Notes: generated from the sequence alone by a model not told the origin. A DNA stretch of 64,000 nt from Armatimonadetes bacterium UBA5352 (GCA_002411015.1 DHPY01000008.1:15984-79983); one strand, 5' to 3'. Positions 51,436 to 60,411 are shown, counted from the first letter of the stretch. Translations and numbers: made by a program.

Positions 51436-52536
51436 ATGCACGAAGTTCTCTTCGCATCCGCGCATGTCCCGCGGCTTGAGCGCAACATCTCCCTCCCTGC
51501 GCGCTTTGAGCGCCTTCTGCAGCGCTGCGACTACCCGAGCCGCTTCCAGGGCAAGCGCGTCGCGATCAAGATGCACGTCGGCTCCGCCATCGGCTTCTAC
51601 ACCCTCCACCCGCTCTTCGTGAAGCTCGTCGTGGATGCGGTGAAGCAGGCCGGAGGGAAGCCCTTCCTCACCGACGGCAGCTTCTCCACCGACGCCGCCA
51701 CCGTGCGCGGATATGTGCCGGAGGTCGTCGGTGCGCGCGTCGTCGGCGCAGGCGGCGAGCACGATCAGTACTACCGCACCGCGCAGACCGAACTCGAGGA
51801 GCTTGGCGAGATTGAGCTATGCGGGAACGTCGTGGATGCCGACGCGCTGATCGTCCTCTCGCACGGCAAGGGCCACGGAAACTCCGGCTACGGTGGCGCA
51901 ATCAAGAACATCGCGATGGGCTGCGTCAGCTACCCCACGCGCGGCCGCATCCACGGTCTCATGCGCGGGCACTTCGACTGGGATGGCGAGCTGTGCACCC
52001 ACTGCGGCCAGTGCATCTCCGGCTGCCCCACGAGCGCGATGAGCTTCAGCCCCGAGGGCGAGCTGCGCATCGCTGACCATCACTGCCGCTACTGCATGCA
52101 CTGCACCACCTCCTGCCCCACGCAGGCCATCACGATGGAGGAGCCGCACGGGAAGTTCGAGCTCTTCCAGGCCGGGATGGCCGCCACGTGCAAGGAGGCG
52201 CTCAAGTTCTTCCCCGACCCGCGCACCGTGCACTTCATCTCGGTCCTCACGAACATCACGCCGCTGTGCGACTGCTGGGGCTTCAGCACCCGGCCGCTCG
52301 TGCCCGACATCGGCATCGTTGCCTCCGACAACATCGTCGCGATCGAGCAGGCGGCTCTGGACATGATCCGCTTCGAGGACTACATCCCGGGCACGCTGCC
52401 CGATCAGTACACGACGATGGGCGAGAGCGGCCACCTCTTCGAGCGCATCCACGGCAAGGACCCCTACGAGCAGGTGCGCCAGGCCGAGAAGATGGGCCTC
52501 GGCAGCGCGCAGTACGAGGTGGTGACGATCGAGTAG
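51436..52536 (+). CDS. DUF362 protein with two [4Fe-4S] ferredoxin motifs
   Basis: 366 residues, cytoplasmic. The N-terminal half is DUF362-like ('FQGKRVAIKMHVGSAIGFYT', 'GGKPFLTDGSFSTDAATVRG', 'GYGGAIKNIAMGCVSYPTRG'). Two consecutive 4Fe-4S cluster motifs follow, 'CTHCGQCISGCP' and 'CRYCMHCTTSCP'. The C-terminal 'FISVLTNITPLCDCWGFSTR' and 'DIGIVASDNIVAIEQAALDM' continue the family pattern. Such proteins are thought to carry electrons to an unidentified partner. GGAGG lies ten bases or fewer before the ATG. A HEAT-repeat gene starts 23 bases after its stop. Confidence 0.9.
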   Translation: MHEVLFASAHVPRLERNISLPARFERLLQRCDYPSRFQGKRVAIKMHVGSAIGFYTLHPLFVKLVVDAVKQAGGKPFLTDGSFSTDAATVRGYVPEVVGARVVGAGGEHDQYYRTAQTELEELGEIELCGNVVDADALIVLSHGKGHGNSGYGGAIKNIAMGCVSYPTRGRIHGLMRGHFDWDGELCTHCGQCISGCPTSAMSFSPEGELRIADHHCRYCMHCTTSCPTQAITMEEPHGKFELFQAGMAATCKEALKFFPDPRTVHFISVLTNITPLCDCWGFSTRPLVPDIGIVASDNIVAIEQAALDMIRFEDYIPGTLPDQYTTMGESGHLFERIHGKDPYEQVRQAEKMGLGSAQYEVVTIE

Positions 52537-52559
52537 CGGCGGGGGCGGAGGGGTTGAGC

Positions 52560-53399
52560 ATGAATCTGCGCGCGTCGATGAAGCGGTCGCTTCAGTTCTG
52601 GTCGGCGACTGCAATAGTGTCATTGCTGGCGATCGCCTCGGTGATCTCACTCGCCCCGACGAGGGCGAATGAGATCATCACTATCGCCGCTGATACCGCC
52701 ACATTTCTCGGCATTGTCGCTCTAGTGCTCGGCACCTACCAGTACGTGCGTGTCCAGCAGCCCGAGGCCAGGCTGCGCCAGGCGCTGGAGAACTTCGGCG
52801 AGGAGGAGAATGACGTTAAGCGCTGGTTTGCGAAGCAGGATATTGTCGAGATGGGCAAGTTCGCCATCCCGCGGCTTGGACAGCTTGTAGAGCCAGAACA
52901 GACGCGGACGCACGCGCTGGAGGCTCTGATAGCGATCATCGAGGATGAGAAACTGGAGACCTCGGAGCAGATTCGAGCGGTGAACGTGCTGCGCGAGAAC
53001 GCAATGCTCGCCAGTCCAAAGTCAGTGCTGGCTCTGACGCGCGTCGAACTACAGGACGATCCGAAGCTGTCGGTAGCTGCCACCCAGGCGCTCGCCGATA
53101 TCCTCCGACGGAACCCGTCGCTCTGCTCACAGATAGTGACCAAGGATCTTGATGATCGCTGCAAGCAACTGCTGGCCTACGTACTTGCGCGGGCCGCAGT
53201 TCCTGAGACGGTGCAGTGCCTCCGGAAACTGGCGCTGGACGACTCCGCAGGTGTGCGGGCAGTCGCCATCGTGCTCCTCGAGCGCGAGGACCTGCAGGAA
53301 GCTACGCCGCAGAAGGAGCCTCCCAAACTCACCGCGGAGGCCCGTGACAAGGCCTCCGCGGTGATTGGCAGGCTCAGCGGGCGGCTCACCAGCGGGTAG
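52560..53399 (+). CDS. Membrane-anchored HEAT-repeat-like protein
   Basis: 279 residues from the ATG at 52560, six bases after GGAGGGG; the frame is open farther upstream but inside the DUF362 gene. Two hydrophobic helices (residues about 12-32 and 40-62) are followed by helical repeats resembling HEAT/Armadillo units: 'AKQDIVEMGKFAIPRLGQLV', 'DDPKLSVAATQALADILRRN' and 'LRKLALDDSAGVRAVAIVLL'. It is probably a scaffold facing the cytoplasm. No closer assignment. The operon position with DUF362 suggests, but does not show, a shared role. Confidence 0.7.
   Translation: MNLRASMKRSLQFWSATAIVSLLAIASVISLAPTRANEIITIAADTATFLGIVALVLGTYQYVRVQQPEARLRQALENFGEEENDVKRWFAKQDIVEMGKFAIPRLGQLVEPEQTRTHALEALIAIIEDEKLETSEQIRAVNVLRENAMLASPKSVLALTRVELQDDPKLSVAATQALADILRRNPSLCSQIVTKDLDDRCKQLLAYVLARAAVPETVQCLRKLALDDSAGVRAVAIVLLEREDLQEATPQKEPPKLTAEARDKASAVIGRLSGRLTSG
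53330..53363. other. Perfect 13-bp inverted repeat inside the 3' end of the HEAT gene
   Basis: CACCGCGGAGGCC and its exact complement flank an 8-base loop, ending 36 bases before the stop and 55 before the convergent GHL10-like gene's stop. It can serve as a terminator hairpin for that minus-strand gene even though it is coding for the other. Confidence 0.5.
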
Positions 53400-53417
53400 T
53401 GCCCTCTGGCAGATGAC

Positions 53418-55991
53418 TCAGTCGGCCAACTCCTCCGCGATCGTCGCCCGGAGCTCCGGGTCGCGCACGAGCGTCGAGTAGAGGTAGACCATCAGCGCCG
53501 GCGCGCCCGCGTCGCCGATCAGCCGCAACTCCCTCCGGAACCGCTCCGAGGGCTTGTGGTACCCGAAGTAGCCCGTGTCCGCCATCGGCGCGGCCTTCAT
53601 GAACTCCACGTAGTCGTCCGCAAGCTCAACGTTCCGCTTCGCCGCCTCATGCACCCGCTCCAGCGCCCAGGGGCCGCCGCGTCCAGGCTGCGTCCAGTGC
53701 GCGGACGCACGGAAGGACAGGTAGTTCAGCGGGAAGCGATTCGCCCACTGCGGGTGGCAATAGCCGTGCAGCATCGCCTCCGGCTTCACCTCGTCGAGCA
53801 TCTCCCGCACCTCCCAGGTGAAGCTCACGATCTGCTCCTCCGCGTGTTTGGCGCGCGCCTGCGCCTCGTTCAGCTCCGGATGGCCCTCCCACCAGGCCGC
53901 GAAGTGCTCCTGCGAGTGCGGGCAGACGCACCAGCGATCGTTCTTGTAGCGGATGTAGTCGAAGCTGAAGCCGTCGATGTCGTAGTTCTCCGCCATCTCG
54001 CGCATCAGCGACAGCTCGTACGCCCGCACCTCCGGCCGATCCGGGCAGCCGAAGACGCCGTTCTGATGCTGGCTGATATCCGGGCCATCGCCCGGGTCCC
54101 AGTCGGCCCACTCCGGATGCTCACGGATGAACTTGCTCGGCGCGCTCGATGCCCCCTCGCGGAATGTGCAGAACTGCACCAGCAGCTGCAAGCCCTGCTC
54201 ATGGCAGTACTTCACCGCGAGCGCCAGCGGGTCGATATCGCCCACCTCCGGCGCCTTCTCGCCGATCTGCGTGTTGTAGTAGAGCAGCGCGCTCGGCGGC
54301 TTGGCCCCGAAGAGCACCGCGTCGAAGTTCATCTCCTTCGCCTGCCGCGCCATCTCCGCGATCTTCTCCTCGCTGTCGAGATACGATGGCTGGTGCACGT
54401 TCATCGCGGTCCACTCGAAGTTGGGCTTCGGCAGAGTGTCGGCGTAGCGCGCATAGCCCGCCTGGTTCTGCACGGTGGCGATCACCTCTGGTTCGTCAGT
54501 CTCCGGCTCTGTCAGCGCAAGGTAGCAGGTGCTGTCGTCGACGTCGCTCGCATCCATCTCCACGCTCGCGGCGCCGCCCATGCGAACCGTCACCGTCTCC
54601 GCATGCCCCCGGATCGGCGCAAAGCCCTCGTCCAGCAGCCTCACCCGCACGGTCGCGAACTCCGGTGCGTCGTTGCTCGCCGCGACGGCGCTCAACGTTA
54701 CCACCAGCCGGTCCTCCGGCGAGCCGAGCGTGATGGTCTCCGGCGCCGCCACGATCGCGTACGGCCGCGCGTCGTCCGCAGCCGCCCAGCGCACCGCGTT
54801 TGCCAGCAGCGCGGCCTCGCCCTCCGTCACCGCCACCGGCTGCTCGGAGGCGTCGATCCCCGGGCACATCCCGATCCCAACCACGCGCCCCGCGCCCAGC
54901 TCACCCGCGACCGCCAGGGGATCGCCCGCGGCGTTGCGCATGAGCACCCGCCCGTCCGGCCCGGCCGCAACGATCCGTGCGTCGCCGAAGCTCGGGGCGA
55001 TCCTCTCGATTCCCACGGTAACCGGGTGCTCTGCGAACGAGACCGCTGTCGGGTCGGGCGTCTTGTCCGGGGCGAAGAGTACGCTCGGGACGATCGAGGG
55101 GCTGAGCGCAGGCGAGGTACCGGTGGACTGGTGCGTGAGGATCAGCCCCCCTCCCATCCGTACGTAGGCCTGCAGGCTCGCGCGCGGATCGGCCGCCCAG
55201 GCAAGTTCCGGCCTCTCGCTCAGCAGCCCCGTCGGGCCCGCGGCACCCCAGCTATGCACGTTCGGCAGCACCACGCAGTCGTAGCCGCCGAGTGCCGCCA
55301 GCGACAGGTCCGTCACAAGGTCGGCCCGCACGCCCTCCAGCGCCGAGAGCGCCTCGTGGATGCCCTCCGCGCCGAAGCCTTTCCCGCCTGCGGCGTTCGC
55401 ATCGAACACCGCCACGGTCACCTCATCGGGGGTGCTGCCGAGCGTGAAGCTCGCGACTGCCGGCGGCTCGACTGTCTGCGTCGCCGAGATGCCGTCGAAC
55501 CACACGTTCCCGGCGCTCTCCCAGATCTCGAGGAAGAGGATCGCGGCAGCGGCCCCCGCCGGCGGCGTGGCGGTCAGCTCGAAGCGCTGCCAGTCGAACG
55601 GATCGCCGCCAACGATCGCCGGCTCGTCGAGGACCTTCGTGCCACCCTCATCCACCCAGCGGAGGATGATCCGCGCACCCGCGCCCTCGGCCACGTCGCT
55701 CCGCCACCAGCCGCTGAGCACCAGCGGCTGATCGGGCCGCAGCAGTCCCACGCGCTGCTGCGCGACGATCGTGGTCCCCGCTGCGGCTCCTGTCAGCCGC
55801 AGCGACTGCGCTCCCTCGTGCGCCACCTCGGTGTCAACTGCCGACTCGCCGGTGCCCTGCCAGACGCTCGCGGACCACCCCTCGGCCGCGGCTCCCGTCT
55901 CGAAGCCTCCGTTGCGGATCAGCTCGATCTCCGCCGCCTCCGTCGCTCCCACCATCGCGACGATCGCTACCAGTGCCATCAGTGCACGCAT
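53418..55991 (-). CDS. Secreted GHL10-like glycoside-hydrolase-like protein
   Basis: 857 residues from the ATG at 55991 (GGGAGG six bases upstream; an in-frame start nine codons earlier is less likely). Signal peptide 'ALMALVAIVAMVGATEAA'. Residues about 20-165 form a CBM-like sandwich ('LIRNGGFETGAAAEGWSASV'). A GATase-like segment follows ('ALSALEGVRADLVTDLSLAA', 'YVRMGGGLILTHQSTG'). The C-terminal barrel has 'NYDIDGFSFDYIRYKNDRWC' and 'DEVKPEAMLHGYCHPQWANR', as in GHL10/DUF187-type proteins. 'WCVCPHSQEHF' adds two Cys at the barrel's centre. Probably a polysaccharide hydrolase; unproven. Confidence 0.78.
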   Translation of the reverse strand: MRALMALVAIVAMVGATEAAEIELIRNGGFETGAAAEGWSASVWQGTGESAVDTEVAHEGAQSLRLTGAAAGTTIVAQQRVGLLRPDQPLVLSGWWRSDVAEGAGARIILRWVDEGGTKVLDEPAIVGGDPFDWQRFELTATPPAGAAAAILFLEIWESAGNVWFDGISATQTVEPPAVASFTLGSTPDEVTVAVFDANAAGGKGFGAEGIHEALSALEGVRADLVTDLSLAALGGYDCVVLPNVHSWGAAGPTGLLSERPELAWAADPRASLQAYVRMGGGLILTHQSTGTSPALSPSIVPSVLFAPDKTPDPTAVSFAEHPVTVGIERIAPSFGDARIVAAGPDGRVLMRNAAGDPLAVAGELGAGRVVGIGMCPGIDASEQPVAVTEGEAALLANAVRWAAADDARPYAIVAAPETITLGSPEDRLVVTLSAVAASNDAPEFATVRVRLLDEGFAPIRGHAETVTVRMGGAASVEMDASDVDDSTCYLALTEPETDEPEVIATVQNQAGYARYADTLPKPNFEWTAMNVHQPSYLDSEEKIAEMARQAKEMNFDAVLFGAKPPSALLYYNTQIGEKAPEVGDIDPLALAVKYCHEQGLQLLVQFCTFREGASSAPSKFIREHPEWADWDPGDGPDISQHQNGVFGCPDRPEVRAYELSLMREMAENYDIDGFSFDYIRYKNDRWCVCPHSQEHFAAWWEGHPELNEAQARAKHAEEQIVSFTWEVREMLDEVKPEAMLHGYCHPQWANRFPLNYLSFRASAHWTQPGRGGPWALERVHEAAKRNVELADDYVEFMKAAPMADTGYFGYHKPSERFRRELRLIGDAGAPALMVYLYSTLVRDPELRATIAEELAD

Positions 55992-56084
55992 TCGCGACCT
56001 CCCTCTACTGACTCTCACACGTCAGCAACTACCACTCCAGCGCAAAGCACGCCAGGTTGCCCGCCCGGTCCCTGCAGGCCGCCG

Positions 56085-56245
56085 TTCGTCGTGTCCGTTT
56101 CGTAGCGACGGGCTTCGAGCCCGTGACGTCCCACCCGTGGGGCAGGCGTCCTCGCCTGCCGCCGTCCCCCCTCTCTCCCGCCAGCGCGCTGTCGTTCGCG
56201 CGCAAGGGGAGGGGGTTGGGGAGGGGCCCTCGTTCGCCGTCCTTC
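56085..56245. repeat. Dispersed repeat cluster in the gap before the oxidoreductase gene
   Basis: The 339-base gap 55992-56330 holds no gene. 56085-56126 is a copy of the TCGTGTCCGTTTCGTAGC plus GACGGGCT-TCG-AGCCCGT unit. 56141-56160 is another hairpin, GGCAGGCG-TCCT-CGCCTGCC. 56162-56245 is a diverged, inverted copy of the pyrimidine-rich element found twice at 62551-62760 (CCCCTCCC.. against GGGGAGGGGG..). Confidence 0.75.
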
Positions 56246-56330
56246 GCCGCCGATTGACCTTCGGCCTTCCCGCGGAGTATCATCCGCCGCTGGGGAGATG
56301 CGCGCATTCGCAGGCACAGGAGGATCCTCC

Positions 56331-57485
56331 ATGGACACACCCATTCGCATTGGCGTCATCGGCATCGGCGGCCGCGGGCGCATCGCCAACCACTGGAAGC
56401 GAGCCGACGGCCTCTCGAAGGTCGTCGGTGGCGCGGATGTCACCGACAGCTACGTCGCAGGCTTCCGCGAGATGCATGGCGATGACGTCTTCTTCACGCA
56501 TGACTATCGCGAGCTGATCGCGCGCGATGACATTGACGCGGTCGCCGTCACCTCGCCGGACTTCACGCATGAGGAGTACGCCGTTGCGGCGCTTGAGGCC
56601 GGGAAGCACGTCTTCTGCGAGAAGCCGCTGGCGATCACGATCGAGGGCTGCGACCGGATCCTCGAGGCCTGGCGCGCCTCGGGTAAGCACCTGATGGTTG
56701 GCTTCAACATGCGTTACATGCGGATGTTCAACGTGATGAAGCAGATCGCCGAGGATGGCGTGATCGGCGAGATCAAGGCGGTCTGGGTGCGGCACTTCGT
56801 CGGTCAGGGCGGGAACTTCTACTACCACGACTGGCACGCAACGCGCCAGAACGCGACCTCGCTGCTGCTGCAGAAGGGCTCACATGACATCGACATGATC
56901 CACTGGCTGACGGGGCGCTACACCCGCCGCGTGGTGGCGATGGGCAGCCTTGACTTCTTCGGCGGCGATAGGCCCAATGACCTGCGCTGCACCGATTGCG
57001 AGGACCTCGACACCTGCCCCGACCCCTATGCGGTGGACACCCGCCAGCAGTGCGCCTTCCGGCAGGAGGTGGACGTGGAGGATCACGACATGCTGCTGAT
57101 GGACCTCGAGGGCGGCATCAAGGCGGCCTACCTGCAGTGTCAGTACACGCCCGACTACCGTCGCAACTACTGCCTGATCGGCACGAAGGGCCGCATGGAG
57201 TGCAAGGACCTCGTGGGTGACGTGACGGTCCTCACGCGCCGCGGGAGGTCCGCCGAGTTCCTCTCCGATCGCACCTACCACGTGAAGCCCGCCGAGGGGA
57301 CGCACGCGGGCGCCGATCCGGTCATCGCCGGCGACTTCGTGCAGATGCTGCTCACCGGCAAGGAGCCGATCGCGACGCCGCTGGCGGGGCGCATGAGCGT
57401 CGCGGTGGGCGTGAAGGGCGCAGAATCGCTGCGCAACGGCTCCATGCCGCAGGACATCCCGGCCCCCCCGGCGTGGGCTCGCTGA
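56331..57485 (+). CDS. Gfo/Idh/MocA family oxidoreductase with a cysteine-rich insert
   Basis: 384 residues from the ATG at 56331, seven bases after GGAGG. 'RIGVIGIGGRGRIANHWKRA' is the Rossmann loop and 'GKHVFCEKPLAITIEGCDRI' the EKP motif. 'SHDIDMIHWLTGRYTRRVVA' gives the usual acid/base His region. 'RCTDCEDLDTCPDPYAVDTR' and 'QCAFRQEVDVEDHDM' form a Cys-rich insert (four Cys within about 25 residues) that could bind zinc. Substrate unknown. It is followed after 37 bases by a methyltransferase gene. Confidence 0.9.
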   Translation: MDTPIRIGVIGIGGRGRIANHWKRADGLSKVVGGADVTDSYVAGFREMHGDDVFFTHDYRELIARDDIDAVAVTSPDFTHEEYAVAALEAGKHVFCEKPLAITIEGCDRILEAWRASGKHLMVGFNMRYMRMFNVMKQIAEDGVIGEIKAVWVRHFVGQGGNFYYHDWHATRQNATSLLLQKGSHDIDMIHWLTGRYTRRVVAMGSLDFFGGDRPNDLRCTDCEDLDTCPDPYAVDTRQQCAFRQEVDVEDHDMLLMDLEGGIKAAYLQCQYTPDYRRNYCLIGTKGRMECKDLVGDVTVLTRRGRSAEFLSDRTYHVKPAEGTHAGADPVIAGDFVQMLLTGKEPIATPLAGRMSVAVGVKGAESLRNGSMPQDIPAPPAWAR

Positions 57486-57522
57486 ACCGACTGCGCGGTC
57501 AAGACAGGAAGCGGCGATTGCG

Positions 57523-58389
57523 ATGGACCTCGATGACGGGGATGCAGCACCAGGACTGCGTTGCCAGGTGTGCGGTGGCGATGCGTACCGGCCCTATACG
57601 CACGATGAGGCGGGCGACTTTGTCCGCTGCCGGGACTGCGGCCTGATAGTGCGGCATCCGTGTTCGGTAAGCACATCCTCGGAGCCGCCGGCGCCCGCGC
57701 AGGAGGGCTACTACGATATGTACCAGGGGCGGCGGGCCCACAAGGTCTGGGATGACGGCCGCCGCCTGCAGGCGTTCCTGCATTACCTGGAGATGCCTCA
57801 CGCGAGGCAGGTGGATCATCTCGACATCGGCTGCGGTCTCGGCAGCATGGTTGAGGCGGGCGCCACGCGCCTCGGCCTGAACTCCCGGGGCGTCGATCTC
57901 CCCGGGCACGCCGTGGAGTGCTGTCGCGGGCGCGGGTTCGACGTGGCCGAGGGCTCACTGACGGCGACCGGGGCGGCCGATGGGAGCTTCGATCTCGTCA
58001 CCGTCATCAACGTGCTGGAGCATATTCCGCGCACCGACGACGGGCTGCGCGAGATCCACCGCGTGCTTCGGCCGGGAGGAATCCTCGGCGCCATCGTCCC
58101 ATCCGGGGCATATCTCAAGGCACATCTGCTCCGGCAGAGCTACCGCAACTACCACGGAAAGCGCGCGACGTTCCACATGACCTACCACAATCGCGCCACG
58201 ATCTCGCGGCTGCTCATTGGCAATGGGTTTGAACCACTGAGCTACCCGCTGCTGATCCGGGCGCGCCTCGATGGAATGTGCAGCGCGCTGGCTGAGACGC
58301 TCGTCTGCGTCCCCCGCCTCATCGCCCGGGATGTGCTCTTCATCACCCGGATGGAGCGCGAGTTGCTGGTAATCGCGCGCCGCCTGTAG
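57523..58389 (+). CDS. Class I SAM-dependent methyltransferase with N-terminal zinc ribbon
   Basis: 288 residues. The N-terminal 'CQVCGG..CRDCGL' pairs form a zinc ribbon. The Rossmann-like domain has 'DHLDIGCGLGSMVEAGATRL' (SAM motif I), 'SFDLVTVINVLEHIPRTDDG' (motif post-II) and 'REIHRVLRPGGILGAIVPSG' (motif III). This architecture is common in C-methyltransferases and sugar or lipid-modifying enzymes of the envelope; the target is unknown. AGGAAG lies eleven bases before the ATG. A 116-base gap without features follows. Confidence 0.87.
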   Translation: MDLDDGDAAPGLRCQVCGGDAYRPYTHDEAGDFVRCRDCGLIVRHPCSVSTSSEPPAPAQEGYYDMYQGRRAHKVWDDGRRLQAFLHYLEMPHARQVDHLDIGCGLGSMVEAGATRLGLNSRGVDLPGHAVECCRGRGFDVAEGSLTATGAADGSFDLVTVINVLEHIPRTDDGLREIHRVLRPGGILGAIVPSGAYLKAHLLRQSYRNYHGKRATFHMTYHNRATISRLLIGNGFEPLSYPLLIRARLDGMCSALAETLVCVPRLIARDVLFITRMERELLVIARRL

Positions 58390-58505
58390 ACGGGCATCCG
58401 ATTGGTGTAGCGCTTCATGTGCCGCACGAAGTTGGCCCGCAGGAACTCCGGCGGGGTCCTAGACGCTGAGTGTTGTGAAAGCGATACTGAGCTGCGGAGG
58501 GTACG

Positions 58506-59249
58506 ATGACCATGGCCGGACGTGTTCCCAGCACCATCAAGACACGCTTCATTGTGATCGTCGCGGCGCTGCTTCTGACGGCTCTCTTTGCAGGCTGCAA
58601 AGATGACCGTGTGGAGGACCAGGCCGCCACGCCGACGCCGGACCCTGAGGCCCTCGAGGCGCCTCCAGCGGCCGACCAGGCCACCCCGGTGGCGGACGAC
58701 ACACAGCCGACTGAGGGAGGAAATGCAGAGGTGACAGCAGCAGACCAGACAGTCATCAAGATCAAGACCAATAAGGGCGAGATGGTCGCCGAGCTGTATG
58801 ATGAGGAGATGCCCATCACCGCGGGGAGCTTCCTGCTGCTCGTGGAGGACGGCTTCTACGATGGCCTGACCTTCCACCGCGTGGTGCCTGACTTCGTCAT
58901 CCAGGGCGGCGACCCCAACGGTGACGGCACCGGCGGCCCGGGCTTCGCCATCCCGCTGGAGAGCCCCGGGAAGGTCCACCACGAGCGCGGCATCCTCTCC
59001 ATGGCCCGCTCGCAGGCCCTCGACAGCGCCGGCAGCCAGTTTTTTGTCTGCCTGTCGAATAACGAGAGCGTGCAGGCGCTTGACAGCCTCGCCGGCGGCT
59101 ACGCTGCGTTCGGGAAGGTCACGAGCGGCATGGACGTCGCGGACACGATCCGCGTTGGCGACCGCATCGAGAGCATCGAGGTCGTCAGCGCCTCGCCGAA
59201 CGCCGAGGCCGCTCGCTCGGCCGCGAAGGCTGGCCGCATCACCCAGTAG
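58506..59249 (+). CDS. Lipoprotein cyclophilin-type peptidyl-prolyl isomerase
   Basis: 247 residues. 'LLLTALFAGCKDDRVEDQA' is a lipoprotein signal with a clear lipobox, followed by a Pro/Ala/Glu-rich linker to about residue 80. The cyclophilin domain begins 'IKIKTNKGEMVAELYDEEMP' and has 'DGLTFHRVVPDFVIQGGDPN', 'GILSMARSQALDSAGSQFFV' and 'AFGKVTSGMDVADTIRVGD'. The catalytic Arg is in 'FHRVVPDFVIQGG'. The lipid anchor places it in the periplasm or outer membrane to fold exported proteins. GGAGG lies five bases before the ATG. Confidence 0.93.
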   Translation: MTMAGRVPSTIKTRFIVIVAALLLTALFAGCKDDRVEDQAATPTPDPEALEAPPAADQATPVADDTQPTEGGNAEVTAADQTVIKIKTNKGEMVAELYDEEMPITAGSFLLLVEDGFYDGLTFHRVVPDFVIQGGDPNGDGTGGPGFAIPLESPGKVHHERGILSMARSQALDSAGSQFFVCLSNNESVQALDSLAGGYAAFGKVTSGMDVADTIRVGDRIESIEVVSASPNAEAARSAAKAGRITQ

Positions 59250-59264
59250 CCGCCAGCCAGATTC

Positions 59265-59304
59265 CGGCCGTGTGGGAGCGGCTCAAGCCCCTCCCATACG
59301 GCCG
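59265..59304. repeat. Hairpin repeat after the cyclophilin gene
   Basis: CGGCCGTGTGGGAG and CTCCCATACGGCCG flank a 12-base loop, a stem with one mismatch. A diverged copy lies at 59381-59420. The 186-base gap between the two convergent genes holds nothing else recognisable. Confidence 0.65.
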
Positions 59305-59380
59305 GGCGGGGCGGACGGCGCCTCGTCATTGTCGTTCTGGAGCGGAGGCGCTTCAGCGGCTCCGAGTTGTTCGGCAGGAA

Positions 59381-59420
59381 GGCCTGGGAGCGGCTGAAGT
59401 CTCTCACTCCATACGGCTGG
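59381..59420. repeat. Diverged second copy of the hairpin repeat
   Basis: GGCCTGGGAGCGGCTGAAGT and ACTCCATACGGCTGGG align to the unit at 59265-59304, with more mismatches in the stem. Confidence 0.5.
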
Positions 59421-59435
59421 GCAACGGCAGACGGA

Positions 59436-60272
59436 TCACTCCTCCGCCACCACATCCATCGCACACCGGAAGCCGATGAAGTCGGTGCAGGCGCGGTTGA
59501 GGATCGGCTCCACGAGGAAGAAGCGGTAGGCGTTGCTGCTGCGGTCCTCGAAGTAGTTCCACGCGCCGCCGCGCAGCACGCGCGACTCGCCCTCCTCCGG
59601 CCCCTTCGGATTCGCCTCGGGGCTGTGGCCGTAGTAGGTCTCTTCATAGCGATCGGCGACCCACTCCATCACGTTGCCCGTCATATCGCACAGGCCCCAC
59701 GTGGTCGGCGGGTAGCCGCAGACCTCGGCAGTGCGGCCGACCTGCCGCGCAACGTTCGCGCGCGGCGGGTCCCAGTCATTGCCCCAGGCGTAACGGTTCC
59801 CCTCCGGGCCGCGCGCGGCCTTCTCCCACTCCGCCTCGGTCGGAAGGCGCTTGCCCGCCCACTGCGCATAGGCGGCGGCCGCGTACCAGCTCACGAAGGT
59901 CACCGGATAGTTCTCCTCACCGGCAGGGAAGTCGTTGCCCGTCCAGCTCTTGAGGTAGTCATCGGTCACGAGGGCCGGGTCCACGTTCGCCTTGCTCCAC
60001 TGCGGGTTGGCGGCCACGAATGCCTTGTACTGGGCGTTCGTGACCTCGTGTTTGTCGAGGTAGAGTGCGTCGAGAGAGACCTCGTGTACCGGCTGCTCGG
60101 CCGGGCGGTCGTCGCTGCCCATCATGAAGCTGCCCGCCGGGATGAGGACCATCGGGGCGCCATCGCCGGGGCAGGTGATCGTACCCTCGGGCAGCGCCTC
60201 CTCCTGGCAGGAGCCGGGGCCGACGGCGAGCAGGCTGAGTGCGAGGGAGACTGTGACCATGCGCAGGCTCAT
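59436..60272 (-). CDS. Secreted FGE-sulfatase (SUMF1) domain protein
   Basis: 278 residues from the ATG at 60272 (AGGAGG eight bases upstream; the longer frame to 60440 is not supported). A signal peptide ends near 'AVGPGSC'. The formylglycine-generating-enzyme fold is clear: 'MVLIPAGSFMMGSDDRPAEQ', 'KHEVTNAQYKAF', 'PVTFVSWYAAAAYAQWAGKR', 'LPTEAEWEKAARGPEGNRYA', 'WGNDWDPPRANVAR', 'DMTGNVMEWVADR' and 'SRVLRGGAWNYFEDRSSNAY'. The end 'CTDFIGFRCAMD' lacks a clear second active-site Cys pair, so it may be a binding or structural member and not a sulfatase-activating enzyme. Confidence 0.9.
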   Translation of the reverse strand: MSLRMVTVSLALSLLAVGPGSCQEEALPEGTITCPGDGAPMVLIPAGSFMMGSDDRPAEQPVHEVSLDALYLDKHEVTNAQYKAFVAANPQWSKANVDPALVTDDYLKSWTGNDFPAGEENYPVTFVSWYAAAAYAQWAGKRLPTEAEWEKAARGPEGNRYAWGNDWDPPRANVARQVGRTAEVCGYPPTTWGLCDMTGNVMEWVADRYEETYYGHSPEANPKGPEEGESRVLRGGAWNYFEDRSSNAYRFFLVEPILNRACTDFIGFRCAMDVVAEE

Positions 60273-60393
60273 CTGTACCACCTCCTCGTGTATAGACGCC
60301 TCCGAGGGGCTTCGGGGTTCCGTTCGTGACAGAGCAACCGCACCCCGGCGGGGCACCGGGGCCACAGCGACAACGGCCGACAGCAACGGCCAC

Positions 60394-60411
60394 GCAGGCA
60401 GGAATGCCTGC
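60394..60411. repeat. Dispersed palindromic repeat, short copy
   Basis: GCAGGCA-GGAA-TGCCTGC, a 7-bp hairpin of the same style as the other intergenic repeats, in the 222-base gap upstream of the SUMF1-domain gene. CAACGGCC-type repeats adjoin it at 60371-60392. Confidence 0.55.

Noticed and set aside
53556..56105. Plus-strand frame of 849 residues opposite the GHL10-like gene
   Set aside because: Arg-rich antisense frame with no signal peptide or motif.
59436..60272. Assigning the SUMF1-domain protein as an active formylglycine-generating enzyme
   Set aside because: The second active-site cysteine pair is not evident and the protein is secreted, as are many non-catalytic FGE-domain proteins.
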